This document shows positions 47,771 to 59,763 of a stretch of 64,000 nt of DNA, in pieces. The notes below the pieces were generated by a model. The model was not told the origin of the DNA. It saw nothing but the letters and a program-made list of their open reading frames with translations, and made no database searches. This stretch comes from Suillus spraguei (taxonomy: Eukaryota; Basidiomycota; Agaricomycetes; Boletales; Suillaceae): assembly GCA_016800925.1 (NCBI GenBank), contig JABCPU010000086.1, positions 1 through 64,000 on the forward strand, given 5' to 3'. Every line of letters starts with the position of its first letter. Position 1 is the stretch's first letter. The translations under genes and the position numbers were made by a program.

Positions 47771-48312
47771 AGGATATAGGCAGCCGCTGGATATTTTGCA
47801 CTTGACCGAGGGGCACCCCATCCTTTATTGGTTTCCCCCTCTCATGGTCATGGTCTCCTCGAGCTTGGCGTTGGCGTATGTTGGGTCGAACCGGAGAACT
47901 GTTTTTTTGTCTTACAGAGGTCATTTCCCTCTTGGTCCGTATGTCGAACGATTAGGTGAAGGCGTCCCGAATTTGGCGTGGAACCTGTACTTTCAAGCAT
48001 CAGCTGAAGGTTGGCTGAAGGAGATCCAAGGCGTGAGAAATAACGTGGGCGTCATCTTCCGTATCGATGTTGAACCACAAAAGCTTGGAAACGGTAACGA
48101 AATTAAGGAAGACTTCACGTGCCTGCTACCTCGTTACCTAGGACCGTCTGCTGAATTTGCCCACCAATGTGATCGTGTCATTCATTCGTGATACTTCAGT
48201 CCACGATGATTGACGTATTACGCTTTCGTCTTCAGGTGTGTCAATTTACTCACATCTATTCCTAGGGACATCTATTAGTACAGATGTACAACTATAAGTG
48301 GTGCAGGTGTAA
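47771..48312. other. Convergent 3' intergenic region
   Basis: The 3' flanks of the SR gene and TBCE. A frame of 149 codons runs from 47745 to 48191 but starts inside the SR gene and has no recognisable motif. Confidence 0.5.
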
Positions 48313-50345
48313 TCAAGATTCAATTTGCCGCGATATGTGTACGATAATGTGTGAATTACTATCTATTCCCCACCATCCTAATTCTTGATCGTCGTTCTGA
48401 AGAAGAGCTAGTGTGTCATCACCCATCCTCAACCATACAAAAATGTTATCGCGGCTCCTTGGATTTTTGCCTGCTCCCAGAGCTTTCATCAGTCTGAGTC
48501 GAAAAAGTCCTAATTTCATCGTAGAAAGGACGCGCAGCGAGGTAGATACGGTGAAACCCACTTCCATTTCAGGGGTAAAGAGGCCTCCAGGTGGCTCACA
48601 GCAGTGGTGAACTTTCACCTCTGTATGTATAGTTAAAAAGGCGGTGACGGGATCATCCAACAAGGACCTACCGATCAAATACCGACTCAGTCTACTGTCG
48701 CGATGAGCTGTTGACTCAGCAGGTCTACCGTGCCCTGTAGGATATAGCAAAATGCTTGGTAAATATAGTATGAGTCAGTGGAGCCAAGACACTGACTCAT
48801 GCACAGCGCCTTCCATTGTGGGTGTTCCTTCATTTTGTCTTCATCATCCCCAGGCACAGTCTTCGCAACGAAAGAAAGATAAAACAATTCACTGTCTGAT
48901 CGTTCCTTCGTCGAGATCTTGATGAAAGATGAAATTAAACCTAGGCACCGCAGCTTTGGTCCTGTGCTCACCGCAGTTGCGTCAAGGATCCGCAAGGACG
49001 GAATTTTTGCTATGATTTGCTGCCTGGCAGAACGAGAGAGGTCATTTACTGCGAGTAATGAGTATATGTTTCCCTGAAGAGGATCTTGCACTAACCCTCC
49101 GACAGTGGATTTTTGGCGAGGCTCAGCGCTTCGAGATGGGGACACCACTCATATAAATGGTCAATATCACGCAAATTATGGAGTTTGTTACTGGAAAGAG
49201 AGAGGGCTTTGAGTCCCTGTAAATGTGATAAACAAGATTCTCGAGGAAAAACCCTTTCGATGTTGTTAGATGAAAGTATGAGTCGTTGTAATCTGTGGTG
49301 CCGTAAGCTTGTCGCATAACCCCGCAAACACTGAACATACGAAGTACATGGCTTTGATGCTTCAACGATATGTCGCCAATCCTCTAGCTTGTTGCTATCT
49401 AAATTGATGATCTCGATACGGTCTAATACCGCAGAGATCTTCGCATGTGACAGAGAAGTAAGTTCATTGTATCCGAGTTCCACTATGCGAAGTTGAGGCA
49501 TGAGCATCGCTATGCTTGTAAATTCTTCCCATGAAGTCCAGGTGCCGTTCAGCTGGAGCTCTGATAGTCGCAGCCAAGCCGATGCAGGCAAGTGAGATGA
49601 AGGCGGCGTCAGCCGGTTGCGACTATTTGTAGTGTCAGTATATCAAAAGAGGAAAATACAAGGCTTACTTGAGCGCTAACCTCTTGAGTTGAGGCAGTTC
49701 AATGGTTATCATCGCCACAGAATCCCAACTAGACAAAAGTGTCGCAGAAAGATCCAGGCCTCGAATGTCTTGATCATATTAATCGTATCATATTTGCAGA
49801 AGGACGACGCACTCGCTTACTAGGGCATGTTGACAGGATTTCCCCTGGGTTGTTCCCGGTAGAAACCATCTCATTGTTGAGGCTCACTTCGCGCAGTCGC
49901 TCCAGATTTGAAAATTTGCTTCGGATCTTGTCCAAGTCCACAGCTTCGACCTCTATAGCACCATTTGAAGAGCCCAAAACGATCTTCTCCTGCGACGCAA
50001 TCCCATGTACAGCTTCTACATACTTATTTTTCAATGCTTGCAAAAATGCATGTCCGTAGCAAATGGAGGAAGATGGGCGAATAAAGGACCCACTGTGAGG
50101 GACTCTTGCAGTCGTTGAGTGATAAGCGTCATTGTGAGACGATATTTCCTTGATCTTACTTACCGGCAGTCAAAGTATCTCTTCCCATCCTTTATACCAT
50201 CATGTTTGCCGCGAGCTAGATCGTCCCATTCAACACCGAGCCAAAGACCGGTGGTACCATCCAGTGGTCCAAAGTACCTGACAGTACCGAAATAACCTGA
50301 TGAAAGGTATATTCTTGACCCTGTCGCAGGAAGCACATGCTGCAT
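48313..50345 (-). CDS. TBCE: Tubulin-specific chaperone E (cofactor E)
   Basis: Cofactor E binds alpha-tubulin and helps assemble and disassemble tubulin dimers. From the start at 50345 the N-terminus is a CAP-Gly domain (YFGTVRYFGPLDGTTGLWLG, VEWDDLARGKHDGI). A leucine-rich-repeat region follows: IRGLDLSATLLSSWDSVAM, LRIVELGYNELTSLSHAKI, LQRLILSSNNIERVF and LKALSLSSNKLHNLRDIDHL. After ERSDSELFYLSFVAK and HPQWKALC comes a ubiquitin-like C-terminus: LSTMKLGLFRLRLMKALG, then WLRMGDDTLALLQND and GWWGIDSNSHIIVHI. The exons join in frame, and the order of domains matches the family. It is divergent from the HIBCH-like gene across 190 bp. Confidence 0.92.
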
Positions 50346-50535
50346 CGGTCAAACTGGTCCGGTGGTGGAAATACTGAAAAGTGCTTCATGGTACTAGTAC
50401 AATCCTTGACGGCTGTGTCACCATCACGTAAGCATCGCCTTCCTGAACCTTGAGTCGGCTGCACGGTACTCCGAAAATCCCACAAGTTGTTGGTCACAGG
50501 TCTCCCAAGGATTTCTTTCCGTTGAACGCCTGGTT

Positions 50536-52385
50536 ATGAGTATGCTGGCTACTGCTCTCACAAGAATGTCGCGTAATGGTGTATCAGCAGCTATTGCCAG
50601 GACGAGTGCAGTTGCTGCTCACATGTCCACTAGCGCTCAGGCAACACCACTAGAGCAAGTAAGTTCTTCGCATGTATTATTCCCACCAACCCCTTGAGAA
50701 TGGCCCCTGCATACAGCCGGTGCTCTTTGAGTCGAATGGCGCGACGCGCACTTATGTCTTGAACCGAGCAAGCAAACTGAACGCTCTCAGTGGTGACATG
50801 CTCAAGTTAATGAGACCTCAGCTGGAGGTGAGGGTGCCAGAATGTAGAAGCACAGGATCTTACAAAATTACTCGGACTCTAGCAATGGTCAAAGTCTGAT
50901 CTATGTAAGATTATCGTCGGGACGGGTATCGGCCGTGCATTTTGTGCCGGTGGTGATGTTGCCAGTGCGTTTCAACATTACATTCAAATCCATGTGGACA
51001 CTTGCTGACAACTTTGCACAGCTGTACTACAGCATTCACTGCATGATGCTACTCGTTCAAAGGCTATAGAATTCTTCAAAGACGAGTGAGTCATCGAGTC
51101 ATGTTCCGAACCGCTTGAATACCATATCCTTTAGATTTGAAATGGACTATATTTTGTCTGCGCTGCCTAAGCCATACGTAACCATCCTGGATGGTATTAC
51201 AAGTTGGTGTTTTTGTTCTACACAGCATGCATAGCGCTGACATCACCAGTGGGCGGGGGAGTCGGACTTGCCATTAGTGCCCTATTTCGTGTTGCAACGG
51301 AGAAGTCAGTATTTGCTATGCCAGAAACCAAGATAGGTTACTGCCCCGATGTCGGAGCAAGCTTCTTCTTGTCCAGGATCGATGGTGAAATTGGCACATA
51401 TCTCGCCCTGACCTCAGAAACTCTTGCTGGTAGAGAGGTCTTGTGAGTTGGGACATATCTATTTCCGGCAGGGCCGCGGGCTTATGAATTTTGGTAGCGA
51501 ACTAGGCTTTGCTACCCACTTCGTATCGTCAAGGACAGTGCCCAACCTACTGACTCGTTTATCTGATTTGGAGGACCCTACTTTTGCAATGATTGATAGG
51601 ACCATCGAGGACCATCACGCAAAACGCCTTCCAGACGAACCGGTTGGAAAATTGACGGGCCGTACGCGCCAAGCTCTCGATATGGCATTCCGACATGATA
51701 CAGTTGAGGAGATTGTGGAAGATCTTACCAAATTAGCCTCGAGTTCTGATGACTCAGTCGCCAAGTGGGCCTCGGAGACACTGGAGACCTTACATATGCG
51801 GAGTCCGACTAGCCTCAAAGTGGCACTGGAAGCGATCCGACGGGGGAAAGAAATGACCCTCCTTCAGGCCCTTCAAATGGAAATGGGTATTGCCACAGCT
51901 TACTGTGTACGTTTGAAAATTGGTGATTATGTTATGTGACCTGTTTAACTCGGAAAATGCAGAGTGGGGCCAGTACAGATTTCACTGCAGGTATAACGGC
52001 AGTCCTAGTTGACAAAACAAGAGGTCGTCCTAGTTGGTCTCCTGATCAACTCAATAACGTCTCAGATGCGATAGTGGGGCGATTTTTTGAGAGAGATTCT
52101 AGTTACCTCAGCGCCATGCCCACGTTGACACCGCCGGACTTCATTTCAAACAGCAAGCAAGATCCAATGAAATTCGCTCTACCAAGCGAAGATGTCATCT
52201 TACAAATCGTCCAGTCCAAGGCCAGAAAAGATTCTATCTCACTTTCTGACCTACTGGCACATTTTGATACTCTTTACTCGGGCAAGCACGGAGTCGCAGA
52301 GAAAGTGGTGGAGGTAGTGAAACGCAATTGTGATGTCATTGGTAATCAAGGTTTGGAGGTCGTTAATTACAAAGAGCAATTGTAA
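50536..52385 (+). CDS. 3-hydroxyisobutyryl-CoA hydrolase, mitochondrial
   Basis: A crotonase-fold enzyme of valine catabolism, releasing 3-hydroxyisobutyrate from its CoA ester. The start at 50536 gives a presequence-like N-terminus (MSMLATALTRMSRNGVSAAI). It then reads RTYVLNRASKLNALSGDML, IIVGTGIGRAFCAGGDVA, MGGGVGLAISALFRVATEKS, the catalytic PETKIGYCPDVGASFFLSRI, ELGFATHFVSSRTVPNL and a long helical C-terminus ending VIGNQGLEVVNYKEQL. GAG at the PET motif and the following D are the expected active-site acids. Splice junctions are in phase throughout. The C-terminal extension beyond the hydrolase core also fits the yeast Ehd3/HIBCH-like family. Confidence 0.9.
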
Positions 52386-53629
52386 TCTGCTCCCGTAATT
52401 GCGGTACAGTATACCATCCTCGATATCACAATTTGCTTATCTTGCTGTATGTTTCGCACGCGCGCAGTTGTCACCACGTCGTTGTCCGCAACCCGGTGGA
52501 CCGGAATTGCAGCTAATTATTGGCGATGACTGTTTGAACCTTGTCCTTGATCCCTAAGGAGAAAAGTAGTGCGGTCAACACTGATGTTTGACGTTGCGCG
52601 ACGCGCAGCTTTTCATTATGGGGCACAGCCACTACACTAACTCGAACCCAAGTTGCCCAAAATTGTGATGAAACAATACCGGACCAAATCACCGATTTAT
52701 ATTAGATAAGATTGGACTTGACATACGTGTCTGCCGCGCATCAATGTCGCACGATATGATAGCTGCGAGACTCGAGATTATTTTCAGGTTGTTGAAAATA
52801 TCCTGTGCATCGCTATTACGTGTTGCACATGACTCGAGATACGCTTCCGAGGGTTGCTGGGAGGGTGCAGAACTTTTGAATGACTTGGGTCACACAGCAA
52901 GTTATCACACCCACCATCTCTCACTTGAGAGGGGATCTCTTATACGGTCAAATTTTACCGGTAACTTTTTCACACTCTCTACAGCAACAAAGAGTACTCG
53001 GACAAAATTATGCGGAGAATACATGTACTTTGCGAGTAGAACGCGGAGTGTAGCACCCAGTTATCCGCGGAAGCAATACATGGTTACTGGGTCGCTGCAT
53101 GACTCGAGTTGCAAACAAACATTGCTAGATCTCTCCATCACCGTGCCTTGGAAGTCTGGTGGATCTTAGATTCGGGCTGTGAAGATCAGCATTGGAAACG
53201 AAACATCTCACCAGCGCTCGTGCCAACAGGTAATAGCCTTACGTGTGTCGCCCTACTAGGAGCTATGCACTGAAAGGGGAATAATGTATAGGATCGTAGC
53301 AAGATGGTGACAACTCATGGGATCAATGTCAAAGGTTCCTGAGTAACATCTTACCAACTGGCCAGACTCGACAACGAATTACAAGGAGTTCACAGGACTA
53401 AGTGTGGCACCGAGAATGATCGGAGTTTTCGTGCAAACTCCCCGCAAGTTTCGGTCAACTCCTGCCTTGCATGAAGTTCCGTTAATTCTCACAGAGGCAT
53501 ACGCGCCCAGTTATGCCGTTTGGGCAATATCGGCGCTGCCGATGGCAAACACATCAGTGCTTGCACTGACTAGGTAACCTTGAATCTCGATGATGTGATC
53601 TAATCGAGGACACGCATTAGTAGTTCATG
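52386..53629. other. Upstream region of the indoleamine dioxygenase gene
   Basis: A 141-codon frame at 52744-53169 has no recognisable motif and no intron context. Otherwise this is ordinary intergenic sequence. Confidence 0.5.
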
Positions 53630-53637
53630 TATAAAAG
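53630..53637 (+). promoter_or_regulatory. TATA box of the indoleamine dioxygenase gene
   Basis: TATAAAAG lies 82 bp upstream of the start codon, a typical distance for a regulated fungal promoter. Confidence 0.6.
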
Positions 53638-53711
53638 GTGCGAGGGTCCTCTGTTTCTCGAATCACAATAAATTACAAGCCTGCGAGTCATTCTCTCTCC
53701 ATCCACTCGCA

Positions 53712-55180
53712 ATGTACCCTATCGACCTATTGTCCCCATCCCACTTGTTTAGCAATGTCCTCTCCGTCCTCAACTCTGTCCAGCTTCTTAACAGGAGAGA
53801 GGCACCAGGTGCACAACCAACACCCGCAGACTTTGAAGTGAATCTTCAAACGAACACAGGGTTTCTCCCTGAGAAACCCATCCCACGTCTTCCCGAGGCT
53901 TATAGCGCATGGGAGAATGCGCTTAAACGAGCCCAGGAAGTGCTTGTACTTGGGGAAAATCTAACTGAAGACACCGACAGCCGAGCTGATGGTGAACTTT
54001 GGAGATCACATATACGGAGGGTAAGTAAATTTGATATGCGAGGGTGGAACCACGACTGACATTTCAAAAATAGCTCCCCGTGATCAGTATCGATGAGCTA
54101 AAAACAGACAAACAACTGTTGCGTCGCGCTCACAAAGTGCTCGCCTTTCTTGTTCAGTTCTATGTCCACTCTATACCGCCGGACCAGACAGCCGGTTCGG
54201 TACTTATCCCCCGGTCTCTGGCGACTCCGTTGCTTGAAGTATCAAATATCTTGCGGATGGCACCGGTGCTTACATTCGCCGACACCGTTCTATGGAACTG
54301 GGATCTTATAAACCCAGAGCTTCCCGTTACGATAGAAAACATGCATTTCGGCGATGAGCTCTTCTCAGGGACAGAGGACGAGCGGAATTTCTGGTTCAGT
54401 AACGCAAAAGTCGAGATGTTGGGTGTGGAAATACTCCACCTTCTCAACGAGTACCACAGTCTCCCCAATGTTTCTGACTTTGCCTCGGTCTCCAAAATCA
54501 ATCGGCTTTTGACCCGCCTCGTGGCAATTGTCGGTCGGATTGAAGAAACCTTGAAAGCCACGAGAGATCTTGTAGACCCCTCCACATTTTACTGGCAAGT
54601 GCGGCCTTGGTTCAATGGGAGTGGTAACGGATCATCCAGCCCAACATGGGTTTATGAAGACGGTCCTGACGCTTCCACACTCGACCTCAGCGGACCATCG
54701 GCTGGCCAAAGTAGCGTCATGCACGCGCTTGACATATTCCTAGATATCGACTTCAGACTTCAGCAACGTCGGTACCCAGCCCCTTCAGAATCAAATAAAC
54801 GGTCAGATCTTGGTTTTATGGAGAGAATGCGACACTATATGCCCGGGGCACACAGAGATTATCTGTCTCATCTTGCGAACACCTCTCGCCCCCTTCGAGA
54901 ACTCGCAAAAAGCACACCTGGTGTGAAGGAGTCATATAATGCAGCTGTGTCGGCGGTCAGAAAGTTCCGCGACTCGCATGTACGCATCGCGTGCTTATAC
55001 GTCGTCTCTATGGCACGATCGACGGCGATACCGGTCGGATGCCCCGTATTTGCCATGATGCAGAGGATAGAGCGACAACAGAAGCAAACAGGACCCTCGA
55101 CTGGCACAGGTGGCACCGAGTTGTCGCTGTTGCTGAAGTCCAACCGTGATGCTACTGCGCGTGCTGTTATGAAGATCTAA
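53712..55180 (+). CDS. Indoleamine 2,3-dioxygenase
   Basis: A cytosolic heme enzyme that opens the indole ring of L-tryptophan to N-formylkynurenine, the first step of kynurenine/NAD synthesis. Two exons (53712-54020, 54074-55180) join at SHIRR / LPVISIDEL. Features in order: the N-terminal helical domain (TGFLPEKPIPRLPEAYSAW), LIPRSLATPLLEVSNILRMA, LTFADTVLWNWDLINP, FYWQVRPWFNGS, HYMPGAHRDYLSHL, the proximal heme histidine in KFRDSHVRIACLYVVSMA, and the glycine-rich GTGGTELSLLLKSNRDAT. The length, about 470 residues, fits fungal members. The frame is intact. Fungi often have several paralogues, and which group this one belongs to cannot be told by eye. Confidence 0.92.
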
Positions 55181-57325
55181 AGGAGGGACGGGACCAACAT
55201 GGACAGATCGTACTTACTTTATCATAACCACCACTTTATTCAACGACAACGACAACGACAACCCCATTATCCGCACTAAGTAGCGGGCAGGTATTTATTG
55301 GCCGAGATACGTTATTTTGTGTAGCCTTAGTAGACGCGCCTTGATCATGATACATTTACACTGTAATACTTTACCCAGATCCACCTATTTATTGTACCGA
55401 TATAAATAGCAGAAAAGTAGTCATTGTCTGCCAATGGCCTACTGTAGTTTTCTTGACAAGCAATATTTTTTTTCAACCAAGGCAAAGGGATCAGAATGTG
55501 GGGTTGATGATGACGCATGACGTTCCGCCAAGACCGTCCGATTCCAAAGCATACTTGGAAAGCCGGATACCCGTGCAGGTGTCCGAAATAGATGCCACCG
55601 GAGTCGTATATCAGTTCGCGTCCGAGTAGGGGACTCGGGAGAAGTCCTGGTATGTGTCTTGTTCGTATTATTGTGACGAAATAATCGCCTTAATCCGTAC
55701 CTTGAGATACAACCTTGAGCTCAGGCCCGGTTTTTTTTTATGGAACGAGGCCAGCTGACGTTGAGGACGCCGGTATCCGGACTTGGACGGCAAGAGTGAG
55801 GAGCGGAAACATGACAAAACGGCTAACACGAAGATGATACGCTGTGCACGGAGGGCATAGGTTGATTCTCGAAACTAAATGAAAACCGGAAAAAAGTTTG
55901 GATGACCGGCGGGTATCATGTATGATACTGGGGAAATAGAAATTTCAACAAAGTGAGAATGTGGCGCAAACATCAAGCGCTTAAGATTCACACCAAATGT
56001 TTGAATTATATTCTATTCAGGTTATGTAAAGAAAATGGAAATGGAAAGAAACATATGGGTCATAATATTTTTACATATCGGTCCGAGGCCTGGAGCACGC
56101 ATTCTCATTTGTCGTAGGCTCATCATTTGACCATGGCGTGTGTACGAGTTATCATACTGTCTATACATTCATGGCTACTACTGCACAGTAGCTTGTTATA
56201 TTGCACTTTTATACCCAGAATTCAAGATTGATATGAATTTGCAGCCCATGATGTTTTTCCACCCTTGAGCTCACTGATAGATTAGATCTTCTTCGAAATC
56301 ATCCCAAGGCCAATCATAGAACTACTATTATGCGGTAACTTGAGGTACTACATAACCGACGACGCCGATATCATGTGAACATTATGATGAAAACATGTTA
56401 AATTTTGGGTTAATATACGATGACGTGAGCTCGATGTGAGAACGTACCATCATGTGAGGTCTTGAGGCACAATGATACGTGACTTTCACCTACAGACCTT
56501 AATTTTGTACCACTTACTTGGCTACTTGAACGAGTACATTCAACACATTATTATGTCCTATTCAAAATGAAACTAAATAATTTCAGAGAGAAATAACGGA
56601 CTTGTAGTGCCTCAGGAAGTGACTATACAACATCTAAAAGAGACCTCCTGCTCGAACCGAGTTAAAAAGTTGTCTGAGACAACGCAAATATAGTATAGTC
56701 AGGGCAGGTAGTTCGTAATCCATATTATACTGCTTTTTCTACCAATCGCGCTGCTCCATTAGCGTCGTGAGCTCACTGTAAGCATCAAACAAGCGAAATT
56801 ATGGGTCTTTTGCTGATGAATCTAGACATTCCCATTGGTCCATGATAATCTCTTCTTAAGAATACACCATGACATGAGCTCGACTCGTATCCGAGAACAT
56901 GTACCATGAGGTACCGTTCTAGAAACATTCCCATGAAAATCTCTTTTTCCTCTGTAGATGGGATTTGGGCAAATCCGAACCAGGCAGGTGATGGATCCCG
57001 GCGACCCATCCAGCGGCAAATTTTCAATATCGTTGTCGTCTCACAGGATCCGACCGATATTCGCCTATTCATTTGCAAGCACACGACTATATTGTGCCAC
57101 AACTGACGTAGTCAGACTAGCCCGATACATGAGCGCTATCTACTAGAAACACCGGTCTGAGGAAAAATGCAAGCTCACATTAGACTGATCTATAAGCTAT
57201 ATTAGTGGGGGAAAATGCATAGCTAATTTTTATATACCTGGTCTGGGAGGAATTTAAATTTTAAGAACATTTGGTTGGAGGTCTGAACAACCCGGCAAGT
57301 CATGCTGTTCCTGGTTACGTCATAA
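55181..57325. other. Long AT-rich intergenic region
   Basis: No gene supported. Two imperfectly related stretches, around 56,420-56,465 and 56,867-56,915 (both with tgagctcga and gagaac(g/a)t(g)taccat words), hint at an old duplication. A minus-strand frame at 56785-57102 has no motif. Confidence 0.5.
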
Positions 57326-57331
57326 ACGCGT
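57326..57331 (+). promoter_or_regulatory. MCB (ACGCGT) upstream of RPA1
   Basis: ACGCGT, the MluI cell-cycle box recognised by fungal MBF at G1/S genes, lies 83 bp upstream of the RPA1 start codon. A GGCGCGTC word follows at about 57,363. Replication protein A genes are known MBF targets in yeasts, so the site fits the gene. Confidence 0.55.
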
Positions 57332-57413
57332 TGGCAAACAAACGTCAACAAACACTTTGGAGAGGCGCGTCTTCTGTGATTGCTTACTTTCACTTGCTTT
57401 CAACTTTGTTGCC

Positions 57414-59629
57414 ATGTCTCAACTTTCATCAGGAATTTGTCGCCGTCTCAACGAGGCTCCTCAGGAAGAGATAGACCAGCTAGCTTCTGGGCATACCGTG
57501 CAGCTGCTTTCCATCAAGAGAGTGGCCCCGACAACTAGTTCAACCACCACCACAGACAGGTTTCGCATCATCATTTCTGATGGCGTCCATTTTGTCCAGG
57601 CAATGTTGGCTACTCAGCTGAACGATCTCGTAATAAACGGAGACATAAACAAGAATACTGTCGTGGTCATTGACAAGCTAGCCTGTAATTTCGTGCAGGA
57701 TAAAAGGTGAGTAGCTTCTAATGCCATTTCTACTCCTTTACTAATTCATCTAGATTGATCATCATTCTCGACCTCCACGTGGTATCACGAGATGAAGAAA
57801 AAATCGGCGCTCCTACTGCCCCTCCTCCCACCCAAGATGCCCCTGCTCCAGCAGTTGTAGAGGCTGCACCCTCATCTGTTACACCATTAGCTACCTCGTC
57901 GTCTACTGGTCAGTCAAAGCAGGTCCAGCCCCAGTCTCGCACTGGCCCATCCGGCAGAGGGGGGAGGTCGGTATACCCTATCGAAGGACTTAGTCCTTAC
58001 CAGAACAACTGGACTATCAAAGCTCGAGTTACTCAAAAGTCTGATATTAGGACTTGGTCAAACCAGCGTGGAGAGGGGAAACTTTTCAACGTCACATTAA
58101 TGGACGAATCCGGCGAGATTCGGGCCACCGGTTTTAATGCAGTCGTTGACGAACTATACGAAAAGTTTGAGGAAGGCAAAGTCTATTACATCTCCAAAGC
58201 CCGAGTGAATCTTGCAAAGAAGAAATTTTCAAACCTTCAGAATGATTATGAGCTGAGTCTGGAGAAGAACACCGAAGTTGAAGAAGTACGTACTACCACA
58301 CTACCGCCGAAATGTTGGACTCATTTTTTCAGTGTCTCGAGACTACCAGTGTGCCTATGATGAAGTATAACTTCGTAGAATTGGCTTCGTTGGAAAAATT
58401 AGAAAGGGATAATACTTGTGGTGGGTACTTTGCAATCTATATCGTCTTTTTTTATATGGAGTCTTTCGCTACCAGATGTCATTGGGGTTGTCAAAGAAGT
58501 TGGCCCCCTTGGCGAAATCACATCAAAGGCGACAAACAGGACAGTAAGTGACATATATTCTATCCGTCAGTCACCTGGGGATTTTAATTCGGTTGGAGAT
58601 TCCGAAACGCGACTTAACTATTGTCGACATGTCGCAATACTCTGTTCGCTTGACCTTGTGGGGAAAACAAGCAGAACAGTTTACAGCCGATGATCTTCCT
58701 GTCGTTGCGTTCAAAGGGGTTAAAGTTGGTGACTTTGGAGGTATGAACTCTTTTCGCTCATCTCAATTGGAACTTACCCCACTAAAGGTCGCACTCTCTC
58801 CATGGTCAGCTCAAGTATCATGTCAATATCGCCTGATATTGAAGAGGCGCATTTGCTGCGGGGATGGTACGATGGCATTGGCACTGAAAAAAATTTCCAG
58901 TCGCACACGAGCGGTTCATCTGGCGCATCCTTTGGTGGTTTCAACCGCAGTGAGATGCGGCATCTTAGCGACGTCAAAGAGTCGCAACTTGGCATGTCCG
59001 ACAAGGCAGAATTTTTTCCACTCGCGCCACTATTATGCACATCAAGAGCGAAAGCATTTCATATCCTGCCTGTCCCACTCAAGGTTGCAACAAAAAGGTG
59101 GTTGATTTAGGTAGCGGCTGGAGGTGTGAAAAATGCGACAAAACTTTCGAGCGCCCGGAGTATCGGTATGTTCATTTGCTGTCCTTCGGATCCAAACCTA
59201 ACTTAAATCATCAGATACATAATGTCAATGGCAGTGGCCGATTGGTCCGGTCAGGCGTGGTTGCAGGGCTTCAATGAGGCTGGTTTGGCCGTCTTTGGGA
59301 AAACCGCAGATGAGGTCCATGAAATCAAGGTCAGTACAAATTCCGCGAAACTTTTCTTGATGTTTACGACCACATCATAGGAACGCAACGAAGCAGAGTA
59401 CAACGCTCTCCTGGCCCAGGCCAGTGGCGTCACGTTTAACTTTAGCTGCCGTGCAAAGCAGGACACATACAATGTGAGTTTTTTTCCATTTGTTACATGT
59501 TTGAAATATGAATGGGTTCCGTAGGATCAAACACGTGTCCGCTACGGAATATCGAGAATTACTTCTCTCGATTATCGAGAGGAAGCCAAACATCTTGTGG
59601 ACCTTCTCAAATCTCCATGGGCTAAGTGA
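57414..59629 (+). CDS. RPA1: Replication protein A large subunit (RPA1)
   Basis: The largest subunit of the single-stranded-DNA-binding complex of replication and repair. From the start at 57414: the N-terminal OB fold (MSQLSSGICRRLNEAPQEEI, FRIIISDGVHFVQAMLATQL), a Pro/Ser linker, DNA-binding domain A (YPIEGLSPYQNNWTIKARVT, FNVTLMDESGEIRATGFN), domain B (DVIGVVKEVGPLGEITSKAT, YSVRLTLWGKQAEQF) and domain C with the C4 zinc ribbon (YPACPTQGCNKKVV, WRCEKCDKTFERPEYRYI). It ends DLLKSPWAK at 59629. The frame breaks once: the T run at 59012-59017 has six T where seven would read EFFSTRATIMHIK. Because RPA1 is essential, this looks like a sequencing or assembly deletion. Confidence 0.93.
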
Positions 59630-59763
59630 TCATTCCGTCAATATGTCTAGTTCGTGTACATTAGGTCATGTCTACTTTTGCTTGCCGTTGTGATAAAAAA
59701 TACTGTAACATTCGCCAAGTAGTTTAAATGGAACGTTCTTTTTTACGGGATCCAAGTAAATGG

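Noticed and set aside
47745..48191. A 149-codon plus-strand frame after the SR gene
   Set aside because: It begins inside the SR coding exon in another frame, has no recognisable motif and lies in the 3' flank.
52744..53169. A 141-codon frame upstream of the indoleamine dioxygenase gene
   Set aside because: No recognisable motif, no introns and cysteine-rich random-looking composition.
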